Positions 16,091-25,805 of a DNA stretch of 64,000 nucleotides are shown piece after piece (position 1 is the stretch's first letter; each line of letters opens with the position of its first letter). Under the pieces are notes generated by a model that saw nothing but the letters and a program-made list of their open reading frames with translations, had not been told where the DNA came from and did no database searches. The translations under genes and the position numbers were made by a program. The stretch is from CAZAMB01 sp964486335. Lineage in GTDB: Bacteria; Planctomycetota; Phycisphaerae; UBA1845. The stretch covers positions 62,001-126,000 of the forward strand of contig CAZAMB010000005.1 of NCBI GenBank assembly GCA_964486335.1. Reading direction: 5' to 3'.

Positions 16091-17239
16091 ATGAATCGTG
16101 CAGGCCCATCGTCGGTGAATCCGCGCGGGTTTGTTTTGCGACTGGCCGTCGCGGCAATCGTCGTGGCGGTGCTCATCGTGCTCAGTCCGGGCATCGGCAC
16201 ACAATCGGCATCGTTCGGCTGGTGGGACGCGTGGCGGGCACAGCTCGGCATCGGCATCCACGGTGACGAACTCGTTGGTCGACCGCTTGTCGACCTCGAC
16301 GGCGACGGCGTCATCTCGGACGAAGAGATTGAGGGCTTTACGTCCCTCGCCCGCACGATCGGATTCGGGCAGCGATTTGCGCGTTCATGGCTCGCGCTTC
16401 ACGTCGGTATCACGCTGGCACTTTGCGGCGCGACGTTTCAAGTTCTCTTTCGCAATCCGCTCGCGACTCCCTACACGCTGGGGATTGCGAGCGGCGGATC
16501 ACTCGGTGCGCTCATTGCGCTGCGATTCGGACTGGTCGCCACGATTGCCGGTGTTTCAACGATCGCGGCATCCGCCTTCCTCGGTGCTTTGCTGATTGTC
16601 GGTGTTGTGTTTCTCATCTCCCGCGGTTCGCGACGCCTTACGTCGAACGAGCTACTGCTCGCCGGAGTCACGCTGGGCTTGTTTTGCTCGGCCATGATGA
16701 TGTTCGTGACGGCTGTATCCAACGAACGTGAAACGTTCTTCATCGTCCGGTGGATGATGGGATCGCTCGATCCCGTCCGCACCGTCGAGGGCGCGCTGCT
16801 TCTGCCGTTGCTCGTGCCCGCGTGGATCGTGCTCATCGGCAGCTCGCGGGCGCTCAATCAGTATCGCCTCGGCGACGAACTGGCGGCATCGCGCGGCGTG
16901 CGCGTCGCCGTGTTGCAGGGCGTCTGCGTGCTCGCCTGCACGATCGCGACGGCCGGTGTCGTCGCGCAGTGCGGACCGATCGGTTTCGTCGGACTTGTCG
17001 TGCCGCACATTGCCGCATTGCTCATTGGTTCGGACTGTCGAATCCTGCTGCCCGTCTCGGCAATGCTCGGCGGAGCGTTTCTGATCCTCTGCGATTGGGC
17101 ATCGCAAGTGTCCATGCGCGTTGCCGGGTCGATCACCGGCCGGCAACTCGGTAGCGCGACGCTTCCCATTGGTGTCGTTACGGCGATCGTCGGCGTTCCG
17201 ATTTTTCTCTTACTTTTGCGGACCAGACGGCGCGGCTAG
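16091..17239 (+). CDS. FecCD-family ABC permease with an embedded EF-hand loop
   Basis: 382 aa from ATG 16091 (the frame extends upstream into the ATPase gene, which I exclude). FecCD landmarks are present: ATFQVLFRNPLATPYTLGI, RWMMGSLDP, GPIGFVGLVVPHIA and LPIGVVTAIVGVPIFLLLL. About ten membrane segments are predicted. Unusually, the loop after the first membrane helix contains DLDGDGVISDEE (residues 68-79; bases 16292-16327), a canonical 12-residue EF-hand calcium loop, in a segment that typical FecCD permeases lack. This suggests calcium binding on the periplasmic side. Its TAG shares CTAG with the stop of gpmI on the other strand. Confidence 0.88.
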   Translation: MNRAGPSSVNPRGFVLRLAVAAIVVAVLIVLSPGIGTQSASFGWWDAWRAQLGIGIHGDELVGRPLVDLDGDGVISDEEIEGFTSLARTIGFGQRFARSWLALHVGITLALCGATFQVLFRNPLATPYTLGIASGGSLGALIALRFGLVATIAGVSTIAASAFLGALLIVGVVFLISRGSRRLTSNELLLAGVTLGLFCSAMMMFVTAVSNERETFFIVRWMMGSLDPVRTVEGALLLPLLVPAWIVLIGSSRALNQYRLGDELAASRGVRVAVLQGVCVLACTIATAGVVAQCGPIGFVGLVVPHIAALLIGSDCRILLPVSAMLGGAFLILCDWASQVSMRVAGSITGRQLGSATLPIGVVTAIVGVPIFLLLLRTRRRG

Positions 17240-18846
17240 GCAAGCAGAAGCGAACGCCCGGTCATCGCGTCGGGTGTGGGGATGTCGAGCATTTCGAGCA
17301 GCGTCGGTGCGATGTCCGCGAGGCGGCCGTTGGAACGAAGGGAACGCCCTCGGAATCGATCGTCGGCCACGATCAATTCAACATCGTAAGTGGTGTGGGC
17401 CGTGTGCGGGCCTCCGGTCGCCGGGTCGATCATCTGTTCGCAGTTGCCGTGGTCGGCGGTGATGATCAGTCCGCCGCCGCGGGCGTGGGTCGCTTCGACG
17501 ATGCGGCCGACGCACTCATCGACGGTTTCGACGGCGCGAATCGCGGCTTGCAGATTGCCCGTGTGACCGACCATGTCTCCGTTGGCGAAGTTGACGACGA
17601 TCAGGTCGTCCACGCCGGTTGAAATACGATCGAGAATGGTCGCCGTGACTTCTCGCGCCGACATTTCGGGTTTCTGATCGTAGGTGCTCACGTCGCGCGG
17701 CGACGGGATGATTGTGCGATCCTCACCGGGAAACGGTTCGTCGCGATAGTCGTTGAAGAAGAACGTGACGTGGGCGTATTTTTCGGTTTCGGCGCAGCGG
17801 AACTGTCGCAGGCCGCGGTCGGCCAGCAAGGAGCCGAGGATGTTTTTCATCTTCGGCGGTTTTTCGAAGGCGACGTGCGCGGGCAGGGCGGCTTCGTAGG
17901 CGGTCATGGTCACGAAGAACACATCGCGTCGCGGATCACGACTAAAGCCGCGCTCCGTTCCATCCACGGGATCGCGGAAGGGAAACTCTTTGCAGACGAA
18001 CGCCCGGGTCAGTTGCCTCGGTCGGTCGCCGCGATAGTTGAAGAAGATTACGCTGTCGCCGTCGCGCACGGTCGCGCGCCGTCCATCGCGAACTATCACG
18101 CTCGGCACGATGAACTCGTCGCCGTGGCGATCATTGTCGCTCGGATTCTCGTAGTAATGTCGAATCGCGACGTCGGCGAATTCAAACGAAGCGCCGCAAC
18201 CCTCCGTCAACAATCGGTAGGCCAGTTCCGTGCGATCCCAGCGGTTATCGCGGTCCATGGCGTAGTAGCGGCCGATGACGCTCGCCACGGGGTTCACACC
18301 GAACTCACGACATTTGGCTCCGACGTCGGCGATGAAACCGGCGCCTCTATTGGGGGCCGCGTCGCGGCCGTCGGTGATGGCGTGGACGAAGACGCGATCG
18401 CCGGGAAATCCTACGCGACAGCTCATGTCGAGCAGGCCGTACAGGTGTTCGAGGTCACTGTGAACGCGCCCGTTGCTGCACAGGCCGAGCAGGTGGACGC
18501 AGCCGCCGGATTTCGCGGCGCGATCGAAGGCATCGATGAGCACGGGATTGTGGAAGAACGCGCCGTCGCGGATGCGGCCGGTGATGCGCATGATTTCCTG
18601 TTCGACGATTTGGCCGGCGCCGATGTTCTGGTGGCCTACCTCGCTGTTGCCCATGACGCCTTCGGGCAGGCCGACATCGGTGCCGCAGGTGCGGATCAGC
18701 ACATGCGGATAAGTCGCCATCAGGCGATCGTCGACGGGCTTGCGGGCGAGGTGAACCGCGTTGGCGTGGTTCCATTCGGAATGAGGGTTCGCGCCCCAGC
18801 CGTCGCGGATGATGAGCACGATGGGGCGGTGGTCAGACGAAGGCAA
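17236..18846 (-). CDS. gpmI: Cofactor-independent phosphoglycerate mutase
   Basis: 536 aa iPGM, interconverting 3- and 2-phosphoglycerate using two Mn ions and a phospho-serine. The start has the metal Asp (LIIRDGWG) and the nucleophile Ser in GNSEVGHQNIGAG near residue 68. VHAITDGRD, FFNYRGDRPRQL, NFANGDMVGHTG and ADHGNCEQM supply the remaining substrate and metal ligands. Length is normal. It converges with the FecCD gene with overlapping stops and lies downstream of the SDR gene on the same strand. Confidence 0.95.
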   Translation of the reverse strand: MPSSDHRPIVLIIRDGWGANPHSEWNHANAVHLARKPVDDRLMATYPHVLIRTCGTDVGLPEGVMGNSEVGHQNIGAGQIVEQEIMRITGRIRDGAFFHNPVLIDAFDRAAKSGGCVHLLGLCSNGRVHSDLEHLYGLLDMSCRVGFPGDRVFVHAITDGRDAAPNRGAGFIADVGAKCREFGVNPVASVIGRYYAMDRDNRWDRTELAYRLLTEGCGASFEFADVAIRHYYENPSDNDRHGDEFIVPSVIVRDGRRATVRDGDSVIFFNYRGDRPRQLTRAFVCKEFPFRDPVDGTERGFSRDPRRDVFFVTMTAYEAALPAHVAFEKPPKMKNILGSLLADRGLRQFRCAETEKYAHVTFFFNDYRDEPFPGEDRTIIPSPRDVSTYDQKPEMSAREVTATILDRISTGVDDLIVVNFANGDMVGHTGNLQAAIRAVETVDECVGRIVEATHARGGGLIITADHGNCEQMIDPATGGPHTAHTTYDVELIVADDRFRGRSLRSNGRLADIAPTLLEMLDIPTPDAMTGRSLLLA

Positions 18847-18900
18847 AGTGTGTACTCCGAGGACTAGCCGCGGTTCATTAGTGTTCTTAACCAGAACATG

Positions 18901-19899
18901 CTACCGGATTTGTCCTGCATACCCCTCGAGTTCCTGCTCGAAGTCCCGCATTTTGAGGTTGAAGAGTTTCTCGGCGATGGTGTGGTCGCAGACGGCGTCT
19001 TCCTGCGACATCTGCACCTGTCCGGAGTCGAATCGAAACAGGCCGAGGCGAGGAACGATGGTCTCGGCAAGGGCCATGACGGGCATTCCAATTGCGGCGA
19101 TCGCCTTGGCCACGGGGACGGGCTGCGATACAAACGGTTTCCATCGTTTCGCGCCGGGCATCAGGGTGCGGCAGGCGTTGTACAGTTCGACCCATGTGTA
19201 GGGGCGCGGCCCACCGAGCGGGATCACCTTGCCGACGGAGTCCGGCGTGAAAAGCGACTGAACGAAGCAGTGGGCCACGTCCTTGACAGACACAGGCTGC
19301 AATCGGCCGGCGCCGCTGCCGAAGTAGGGCACGACGGGCGGAACCAGTCCGCACATGAACCGTTTCATGAGCTGCATGAATTCGCCGTGGGGGCCGTGGA
19401 TTACGCTGGGTCGGAAGATGGTCCAGTCGAGACCGCTCGCGCGAACGTATTCCTCGGCGTGCCATTTGGTGCGGTGGTAGATGGCGACGGCATCGGCGCG
19501 GGTGCCGAGGGCCGACATGTGAACGTAGCGACCGATGCCGGCTTCACATGCGGCGTCGACGACGTTCTTCGTGCCCGTGACGTGGATGCGCTGAAAAGTC
19601 TGGCCGCGCAGCGGTCGGGCCACGATGATGCCGACGAGGTGGATGGCGGCCTGGCTCATTTCGGCGGCCTGGCGGAGCGCGCCCTTGTTGTTCAAGTCGC
19701 CGATGACGGGGACGATCCGCTCGCGATCGACGCCGGGATGCTGCGCGAAAAGCTTGTCGGGCGAGCGGACGAGGCAGACGGGCGTGAGGCCGCGCGAGAG
19801 CAACTCGCGCACGACACTCCTTCCGACGAAGCCGGTCGCGCCCGTCAGCAGGATTTTATTGTTTTCAACCGCATCGGCGGATTTCTCGAGTTCGCTCAT
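18901..19899 (-). CDS. NAD(P)-binding atypical SDR (NDUFA9-like)
   Basis: 332 aa Rossmann protein. After a short leader comes ILLTGATGFVGRSVVRELL (dinucleotide GxxGxxG site). The canonical YxxxK is present as YHRTKWHAEEY near residue 147, then FRPSVIHGP. The overall form resembles the complex I NDUFA9 subgroup and nucleoside-diphosphate-sugar epimerase-like proteins. Substrate unknown. It lies between panD and gpmI on the same strand. Confidence 0.8.
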   Translation of the reverse strand: MSELEKSADAVENNKILLTGATGFVGRSVVRELLSRGLTPVCLVRSPDKLFAQHPGVDRERIVPVIGDLNNKGALRQAAEMSQAAIHLVGIIVARPLRGQTFQRIHVTGTKNVVDAACEAGIGRYVHMSALGTRADAVAIYHRTKWHAEEYVRASGLDWTIFRPSVIHGPHGEFMQLMKRFMCGLVPPVVPYFGSGAGRLQPVSVKDVAHCFVQSLFTPDSVGKVIPLGGPRPYTWVELYNACRTLMPGAKRWKPFVSQPVPVAKAIAAIGMPVMALAETIVPRLGLFRFDSGQVQMSQEDAVCDHTIAEKLFNLKMRDFEQELEGYAGQIR

Positions 19900-20045
19900 T
19901 TCGGGCCTCGCTGAACTGAACGCGTGGCATCGTAAGTCTGCGCGAATGGCGCGTAAAGAATCCGGTTTTCAAAAAGGTTGAGAGGATTTGCCAGACGGTG
20001 TCGGGGAAAAGTCGAACATCGGCTTTATCGCATTGGCCGGTGCAA

Positions 20046-20453
20046 TCACCCCTCCAGCATAGAGGCGATTTCTTCGGTCGTAGGTGCCGGAGGGATTCGG
20101 CGGATGGGTTCGTTGTGTTCGTCGAGGCGGAGCACGCGAGGTTTATGACGGCCTTCGCGGACTTCGGATTCCTCAAGCCAGCAAAAGGACATGATGATGA
20201 TGCGGTCGCCGGGGCAACCGTGTCGCGCGGCGGCGCCATTGAGAATGAAGCGGCGCGAGCCGAACGGCTCGGCGATGACGTAGGTTTCCAATCTTGCGCC
20301 GTTGTTGATGTTGGTGACGAGGACTTTTTCGTAGGGATAGAGGCCGACCGCTTCCATGAGTTCGATGTCGATGCCGAGGCTTCCTTCGTAATGAAGGTCG
20401 GCCTGGGTCACGCACGCCTGATGGAGCTTGGACTTCAGCAGTTCGATTCTCAT
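20046..20453 (-). CDS. panD: Aspartate 1-decarboxylase precursor
   Basis: 135 aa pyruvoyl enzyme making beta-alanine for pantothenate. LKSKLHQACVTQADLHYEGS shows the conserved opening and the self-cleavage site YEG-S (Ser25, future pyruvoyl group). NINNGARLETYVI and ILNGAAARHGCPGDRIIIM match the family core. The C-terminus is extended by some 20 residues with a PP-rich segment. No other pantothenate gene is nearby. Confidence 0.92.
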   Translation of the reverse strand: MRIELLKSKLHQACVTQADLHYEGSLGIDIELMEAVGLYPYEKVLVTNINNGARLETYVIAEPFGSRRFILNGAAARHGCPGDRIIIMSFCWLEESEVREGRHKPRVLRLDEHNEPIRRIPPAPTTEEIASMLEG

Positions 20454-20622
20454 GGTCGTCGGTATCCGTTGGAGGCCCGTTCACCCGGTCGGCGCTCTGC
20501 ACGAGGCCAATCCGTCATCGCCCGCCGCTTCCATGCCGCGAATTCAATCCTATTCCTTCATCGTAATTGTTAGTGGGTGGCGTGAGAATGTCAAACCCGG
20601 ATCGAAGCGGCTGCCGCAGACG

Positions 20623-21696
20623 CTACGGCTTTTTGGCGAGTTCCTCATAGTACTGTTCGACGAGTTGCCGGTAGCGGCCGGGAAAGGCATCGCGAAGGGC
20701 TTGCAGGACGCGCTCTCGTTCCGCGGGAGGCATGGAGCCCCATGCGTCGCCGGGGTTGGCTCGTCGGGTCGCGCGGGCAGGAGTGCCGCCCGGGTCTCCG
20801 CCGGGAAGGCGCGACTGCTGCATCGGATTGCTTGGGGCACCGCCGGAGGGCGGCCCGCTTCCGCCGCTACTGCCCGCGCTGCCGGACTGTTTTTCCTTTT
20901 CCTCCGCGTCCTTGATGAGCTTGTCGAGCAGATCGATGATCTGCTGCTGACGAGTTCGCACGACATCACCGGGGTCATCGTTTTTCAACCGCCGTCGCGA
21001 GAAGTCCATCAAGTCGACGACGTCGCCGAGGCGTCCCGACTCGCGATTGGCGAGTTCGACGAGGATCTGCCTGGCGGAGATCGCAAGTCGGGCGGATGCG
21101 TTGCCATGATCGGCAAGAAACTTTTTGAGGGCGGACTCGGCGGCTTCATATTGAAGATCGGTGAGCAGGCAATAACCGCGAAGAAACGCGAGTTCGGGAG
21201 CGGCGTAAGAATGAGCGGCGACATCCGCTTCCCGCGCCCCCAGTTCGCGTATCCGATCGCCGGCTTCCAACGTCCGATCCATGGCAACGAGCGACTTGAT
21301 TTCGTAGGCAGCGGCGTTAATCGCGATGAAGGGGTCGGCCTCGCCGGAAAGTCCGTGCATAATCTCGGCACATTCGGCGTAATCGTCGGCATCGTAAGCG
21401 TCGAGGGCCTCTCGAAATCTCGGCGAAACAACGGCCAGCGCCTGGGTGAGGAATTCCTCGGCGTCACATTGGTCGCACTCGGCCCAGCGGTTGCGGATGA
21501 GCGTTGTCGCGTCGGCGGGGATATCGGCGCGGCGGTCGAGGGAGGCATTGAAACGATCCACGGGAGACTCGGCCTTCGCCCGCGCGGCCGGGCACAGTGC
21601 CGTCGCTAAGACCCAGGCGCCAATCAAGCCTTTGCGCATTGGGCTGTAATGCCCCCAAGCCATAACGCGACTTATCAATCGGTCCATGTTTGACAT
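20623..21696 (-). CDS. Secreted TPR-like helical protein, last gene of the MoxR/VWA operon
   Basis: 357 aa. A hydrophobic segment around residues 20-40 ending PAARAKAES predicts export. The body is helical with TPR-like spacing (ALDAYDADDYAECAEIM, then LQYEAAESALKKFLADHG), followed by a Gly/Ser/Pro-rich linker (about 270-315) and a C-terminal motif PPAERERVLQALRDAFPGRYRQL. It lies 19 bases after the coiled-coil gene on the same strand. Function unknown; the context suggests an envelope protein acting with the VWA proteins. Confidence 0.6.
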   Translation of the reverse strand: MSNMDRLISRVMAWGHYSPMRKGLIGAWVLATALCPAARAKAESPVDRFNASLDRRADIPADATTLIRNRWAECDQCDAEEFLTQALAVVSPRFREALDAYDADDYAECAEIMHGLSGEADPFIAINAAAYEIKSLVAMDRTLEAGDRIRELGAREADVAAHSYAAPELAFLRGYCLLTDLQYEAAESALKKFLADHGNASARLAISARQILVELANRESGRLGDVVDLMDFSRRRLKNDDPGDVVRTRQQQIIDLLDKLIKDAEEKEKQSGSAGSSGGSGPPSGGAPSNPMQQSRLPGGDPGGTPARATRRANPGDAWGSMPPAERERVLQALRDAFPGRYRQLVEQYYEELAKKP

Positions 21697-21715
21697 TTGT
21701 CATTCCCAAGCAACG

Positions 21716-23617
21716 TCATGGCTGCTGAAGCTGCTTTTCGCGCATATCACGGGCAATATCGGCGCATTCCAACTGGCGTTCGGCCAACTTCCTGAGCGTC
21801 GCGCCTGCGCTTTCCGTGGCCTCACCGCCTTTTGCGACCGCCTCCGCGATGATGTTCGTTCGGTTGTTGATGCGAAGCTGACTCGATCGAAGCAACTTGA
21901 GTTCAGCGGACGGAGGCAGAAGCGGCTGGGGCGCGTCGGACTGACTCGACGGACCTCCGGACGGGTTTTGGTTTTCCTCCTGCATTTTCTGCACGGCTTC
22001 GAGCAACTGCTCCAGCGTATCGATGATCTCGGCCTGGATGGTCTGGGTGATCGCCCCAGTCTGGAACGCCGCGAGTCGATCTGCGGAGACGTTCATATCT
22101 TCCACGAGTTGTTCCATGACGTGCGGGAACGCAATAGTGGACGCATCTTCATCGAGAATGTGCAGGCAGGAGGTCGCCTGCCCGGAAAGCTCTCGTTGCT
22201 TCGTGGAAAGCTCGGCAAGTTGAAGTTGTTCGGCTCGCTTGAAGTTTTCCTCGCCGACGGAATAGAGTTTCAGTGTGTCGTCGTTGATGGGCTTTTGTAA
22301 CGCCAGCATATTGCGCAATCGACTCTCCAAATCGCGAAGCGTTTCGGCGCGCTCTTCTTTTCGGAGTTCTTCGATCGCCTTTTCAAGGTCACCCTTCGCC
22401 TGTTCAAGCTGCTCGATGGCCTTGTCCTGCTTCGGAGTCGCGCCGCCGGGAGACTTCTGGCCGAGCGACTCTGCCGCTTTTTCCATTTGCTGTTGGGCTT
22501 GGTCGACGTTCTGTTGACCCGGTGTGGGTGAGCCGCTTTTTCCTCCCTGTTTTCCGTCTTGTTGACCTTGCTGCCCTCCACTCTTCGTATCCTGTTTCAT
22601 TTTTTCCGAGAGTTCTTCGGCTTGATCGGCCAGCTTCTCTTGCGGCTCGGCGGATTCGGAACCATCGCTCTGTTCGTCGAGCGTTTTTCGGGCGGCCTCC
22701 AGCTCTTCCCTGGCTTTTTCGAGTGCTTCAGAGGCCTCTTTCTGCTGTTGTGAGGCTGAAGGCTGGTCGCCCGACTTAAGACTCTCGCCGGCCTGCTCCA
22801 TGGACTTCGCTCCGCTCTGGCTCGACTGTGCGGCTTTGGCGGCAGCCTCTCGAGCCTTTTGAAGCGCTGGCGATTTGTCGTCGTCCGTTGGCGGCTTGGC
22901 GATCTGCTCGAGGTCTTCCGAAAACTTCTCGGTGTCCTTGGAAAGATCGCCTTGAGCTTGCGACGCGGCCTTGTCCTCGGCAGGCTTGCCCGATGCGGCT
23001 TTTTGTTGAGCGGCGTTGGAGAGTGCGTCCTGACGTTTCTGCAATTCGGCGACTCGCTGAATGGCCTGATCGAGCTGCGCCTTCATTTGCTGTGCCGCCG
23101 CTGCGTCGCCGGATTTCTCCCGGAGTTCGCGCTGCGCTTCGAGCATTTGCTCGACCTGTTGCTTGTACTCCTCGAGTCGCTGGAGTTCCTTTCGCCGTTC
23201 CTCTTCATCGCCCGACTGTGCGAGGAGAAGCTGCAACAGTTGTTCGGCATTGGCCAGAAAAGCCTGTTCTTCATCGACAGCCTTGTGCAGCGAAGAAGGA
23301 TCATTGAGCAAGAGGATGATCTCCTCGAGCTTGTCGGCCAGTCCGAGTTCGCCGGCGTGCTGAAGCGCCTTGGCGAGTCTCGCGGCGTTTTCGGGTTCCG
23401 ATTCGGCTAGTTGCTCCCGCAAATTGAAGATTCGATCCTGGAATCGCTGAAACCGATCGCGGATCATTTCCTGTTTGGATGCGAGTGGATTAATGACCTT
23501 CGCGGAAGCGTCATCCACGGACTGCGCGCGGACCATTCCCACGGCAGCGGTGAGAAACAAAACCAGCGAGATCCAGCCGTTGCTTCGACGTTTGCACGTT
23601 TCGATCACGATGTTCAC
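21716..23617 (-). CDS. Exported long coiled-coil protein of the MoxR/VWA operon
   Basis: 633 aa. Signal-like start (WISLVLFLTAAVGMVRAQ), then almost entirely charged, Gln/Ala/Glu-rich heptad sequence to about residue 450, with a Gly/Gln-rich break near 350 (GGQQGQQDGKQGGKSG). The C-terminal third is still helical but less repetitive. No catalytic motif. It follows the DUF4175-like gene by 43 bases, and in such clusters this protein commonly accompanies it. Probably structural in the periplasm; family name not certain. Confidence 0.6.
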   Translation of the reverse strand: MNIVIETCKRRSNGWISLVLFLTAAVGMVRAQSVDDASAKVINPLASKQEMIRDRFQRFQDRIFNLREQLAESEPENAARLAKALQHAGELGLADKLEEIILLLNDPSSLHKAVDEEQAFLANAEQLLQLLLAQSGDEEERRKELQRLEEYKQQVEQMLEAQRELREKSGDAAAAQQMKAQLDQAIQRVAELQKRQDALSNAAQQKAASGKPAEDKAASQAQGDLSKDTEKFSEDLEQIAKPPTDDDKSPALQKAREAAAKAAQSSQSGAKSMEQAGESLKSGDQPSASQQQKEASEALEKAREELEAARKTLDEQSDGSESAEPQEKLADQAEELSEKMKQDTKSGGQQGQQDGKQGGKSGSPTPGQQNVDQAQQQMEKAAESLGQKSPGGATPKQDKAIEQLEQAKGDLEKAIEELRKEERAETLRDLESRLRNMLALQKPINDDTLKLYSVGEENFKRAEQLQLAELSTKQRELSGQATSCLHILDEDASTIAFPHVMEQLVEDMNVSADRLAAFQTGAITQTIQAEIIDTLEQLLEAVQKMQEENQNPSGGPSSQSDAPQPLLPPSAELKLLRSSQLRINNRTNIIAEAVAKGGEATESAGATLRKLAERQLECADIARDMREKQLQQP

Positions 23618-23660
23618 CTGACTTTGGCCGTCATGCCGGTCAATCGCACGCGGCGATGGA

Positions 23661-25805
23661 CTAATCGTCGAACAGCCCCTTGCCCTGTTCCTTCAGCTTC
23701 TGCTTGGTTTCCGACTTGAGTTCCTCCTGTAACCGCATGACGTCGCGAAGCATGGTGACCGCTTCCTGATACCCCTGCCATTGTACCATATTCGCCAAGA
23801 TTTCTCTCATTTGTTTTAGCAACGTCACTTGCTGGGCGTCCATGTTCGCAGCGGCTTCCCTTGAACCGCTTCGCGACCATTGTCGAATCTCGTCGGCGGC
23901 GGCCGGAAACCCGCGCCTGGCCAATTCGTTCAGCGGATTCACGATTCCTCTTCCCAGTCTTTCCTCGACCGTTGCATCGGAAACCCGGTTGATCCGCATT
24001 TCTCCGATAACCTGCTCGAACTGCTGGCGAACGACGTTCACGGATCCGCCAATGCCCCGTTGCCGGCGTTCGAGATTGGACGCCGCCGACGCCTGGTCCT
24101 TGGAATCGCTCGAATCCATGACGGTCAGCAATCGACCGCGGAGTTGCTCTTGGGCATCAATCAATCGTTCAAAGTCCATTCGGTACTCGTGTTCACGGCG
24201 AGCGAGTTCGGCCAGCAACTCTTCTTTCGACACAACCCGCATATGGATTTCGGGAGATGCGGCCGAGTTGGGTCCGGAAACGTCGTCAAAATCCTCCGCG
24301 CGAGTGACGAGCACGAGGCGATCGCCGGGAATGACTCCGGCCTCGGCGACGTTCCATTCCAAAGAACTCGCAAACGTCTTTAGCCCCGGCTTGAAGCCGG
24401 GAAAGTGGATCGGACCGCCGCTGTCGGAATCGCGCATGATGGTGAACAGAAGTTCAACTTGTGCGAGTCCATAAGTATCGGAGTATTCCGTTTGGAGGGG
24501 CAATACCGCCTCGGGCGTCACCATTTCGCCGACACCCGCCGCGCGAAGACGAACGCGAGGCGGATCATCCTGGAGCATTCGGATGGAGAATTTTGCGGGC
24601 TGGCGATCTTCGAGTCCCAATTCATCCTTCAACGCAAAATGATACGTCTGGGATTCTCGCGGGATGAAAGCGGCTTCGTATGCGCCGTCCTTCGGAGCGG
24701 CATCGGCGACAGATGATTCTCCCGCGAAGAGCGTCGCCTGGGCGACCGGTTTGTTGGTGCGGATGCGGATCGTCACGCGACTGCCCGGTAGAGCCTGAAC
24801 GGCGCGTTGAGCGTCGCCAACCGTAACGGAATCGAGGCGCGCATAGTGAGGCGGTTCGACGTGAATCGTCGCTGATTCCACGCGCGGTCGATCGACAAGC
24901 CGCGTGGAAAAGACTTCCGTTTCATCGTCGCCGCCGAGGAGTTGAAAAGTGAAATCCTCACGGGCATTCTTGAAGGTCAAGCGGTAGTGAGCCTGCTCGT
25001 CTTTACCCACGGCCGACATGACTTCAAATCCGCGCCGACCGGACTCGGTCACGTATCGAACCTGTACTTCTCCCGGCCGAACGCCTTCGACGCGGGCCGT
25101 AATGGAAAGATCATCACCCTTTGCGCCGATTAACTCACCATTCGGGAGGTTGACAACCAATCGCGTTCGCTTGGGCCAGGGGACTTCCTGCAAGAGCACG
25201 TTGCGCCGCAGCCAGAGTCCGGCGAGCTCGGGGGCAAGCGTCCACGTCGTGAAAGCCGTCGCGAGGATTCCGGCGAGTGCAAAACCGCCGCGACGTGCCC
25301 CCGCCGGAATCAACACGGCGTGAAAGTCTAGCGGCGCAGCGCGATCGACGGCCTTCCGCGCGGCTGCAGTCATCAGCTCCGGAGAGTTGCTGTCGAGCGA
25401 ACCGACTTGTCCGGCGGAAAAACGCACCGCGGAAATCAGAGACGAGGCCAATTGAGGATAACGGCGCTCCACGAGTTTGGCAGCGTCGGCGGTGTCGATG
25501 GGAACCATCGTGATGGAGACGATTCGCCGCCAGGCGATTCGCAACGCAAAGACGACAATCACGGCCAGAATCGTTGCCCGCATGCTCCAACGAACGCCGC
25601 GTGTGCTGTAATCGATCGCGAATTGCAGTGCCGCGGCAGCGGCGAGAAACGCCGCGAGTCGTGCGGCTCCTTCCAAAAGAAGGTATGCACGAAGTCGCCG
25701 AATGACCGCGCTGAGTCGCGCGGCGAGCCGTGCATCGAGCGAGGGCGTCGACCGGTTGATCGATACGTCTGTCACAGCAATCGGTTCCACTTTCTCAAAA
25801 TCCAT
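23661..25805 (-). CDS. DUF4175-like membrane protein
   Basis: 714 aa from ATG 25805 (the frame extends to 25856 with a Cys-rich, unlikely leader; GTG 25814 is also possible). Two or three membrane helices lie within residues 40-95 and one near 175-195 (FALAGILATAFTTW). A long periplasmic beta-rich region follows (residues 215-520), then a helical C-terminus (EHEYRMDFERLIDAQEQLRGRL). The start overlaps the end of the upstream VWA gene by 34 bases. The role is unknown but tied to the MoxR/VWA set. Confidence 0.6.
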   Translation of the reverse strand: MDFEKVEPIAVTDVSINRSTPSLDARLAARLSAVIRRLRAYLLLEGAARLAAFLAAAAALQFAIDYSTRGVRWSMRATILAVIVVFALRIAWRRIVSITMVPIDTADAAKLVERRYPQLASSLISAVRFSAGQVGSLDSNSPELMTAAARKAVDRAAPLDFHAVLIPAGARRGGFALAGILATAFTTWTLAPELAGLWLRRNVLLQEVPWPKRTRLVVNLPNGELIGAKGDDLSITARVEGVRPGEVQVRYVTESGRRGFEVMSAVGKDEQAHYRLTFKNAREDFTFQLLGGDDETEVFSTRLVDRPRVESATIHVEPPHYARLDSVTVGDAQRAVQALPGSRVTIRIRTNKPVAQATLFAGESSVADAAPKDGAYEAAFIPRESQTYHFALKDELGLEDRQPAKFSIRMLQDDPPRVRLRAAGVGEMVTPEAVLPLQTEYSDTYGLAQVELLFTIMRDSDSGGPIHFPGFKPGLKTFASSLEWNVAEAGVIPGDRLVLVTRAEDFDDVSGPNSAASPEIHMRVVSKEELLAELARREHEYRMDFERLIDAQEQLRGRLLTVMDSSDSKDQASAASNLERRQRGIGGSVNVVRQQFEQVIGEMRINRVSDATVEERLGRGIVNPLNELARRGFPAAADEIRQWSRSGSREAAANMDAQQVTLLKQMREILANMVQWQGYQEAVTMLRDVMRLQEELKSETKQKLKEQGKGLFDD

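Noticed and set aside
17770..18867. 365-codon open frame on the plus strand
   Set aside because: Lies fully antisense to gpmI; its composition is a shadow of GC-rich third positions.
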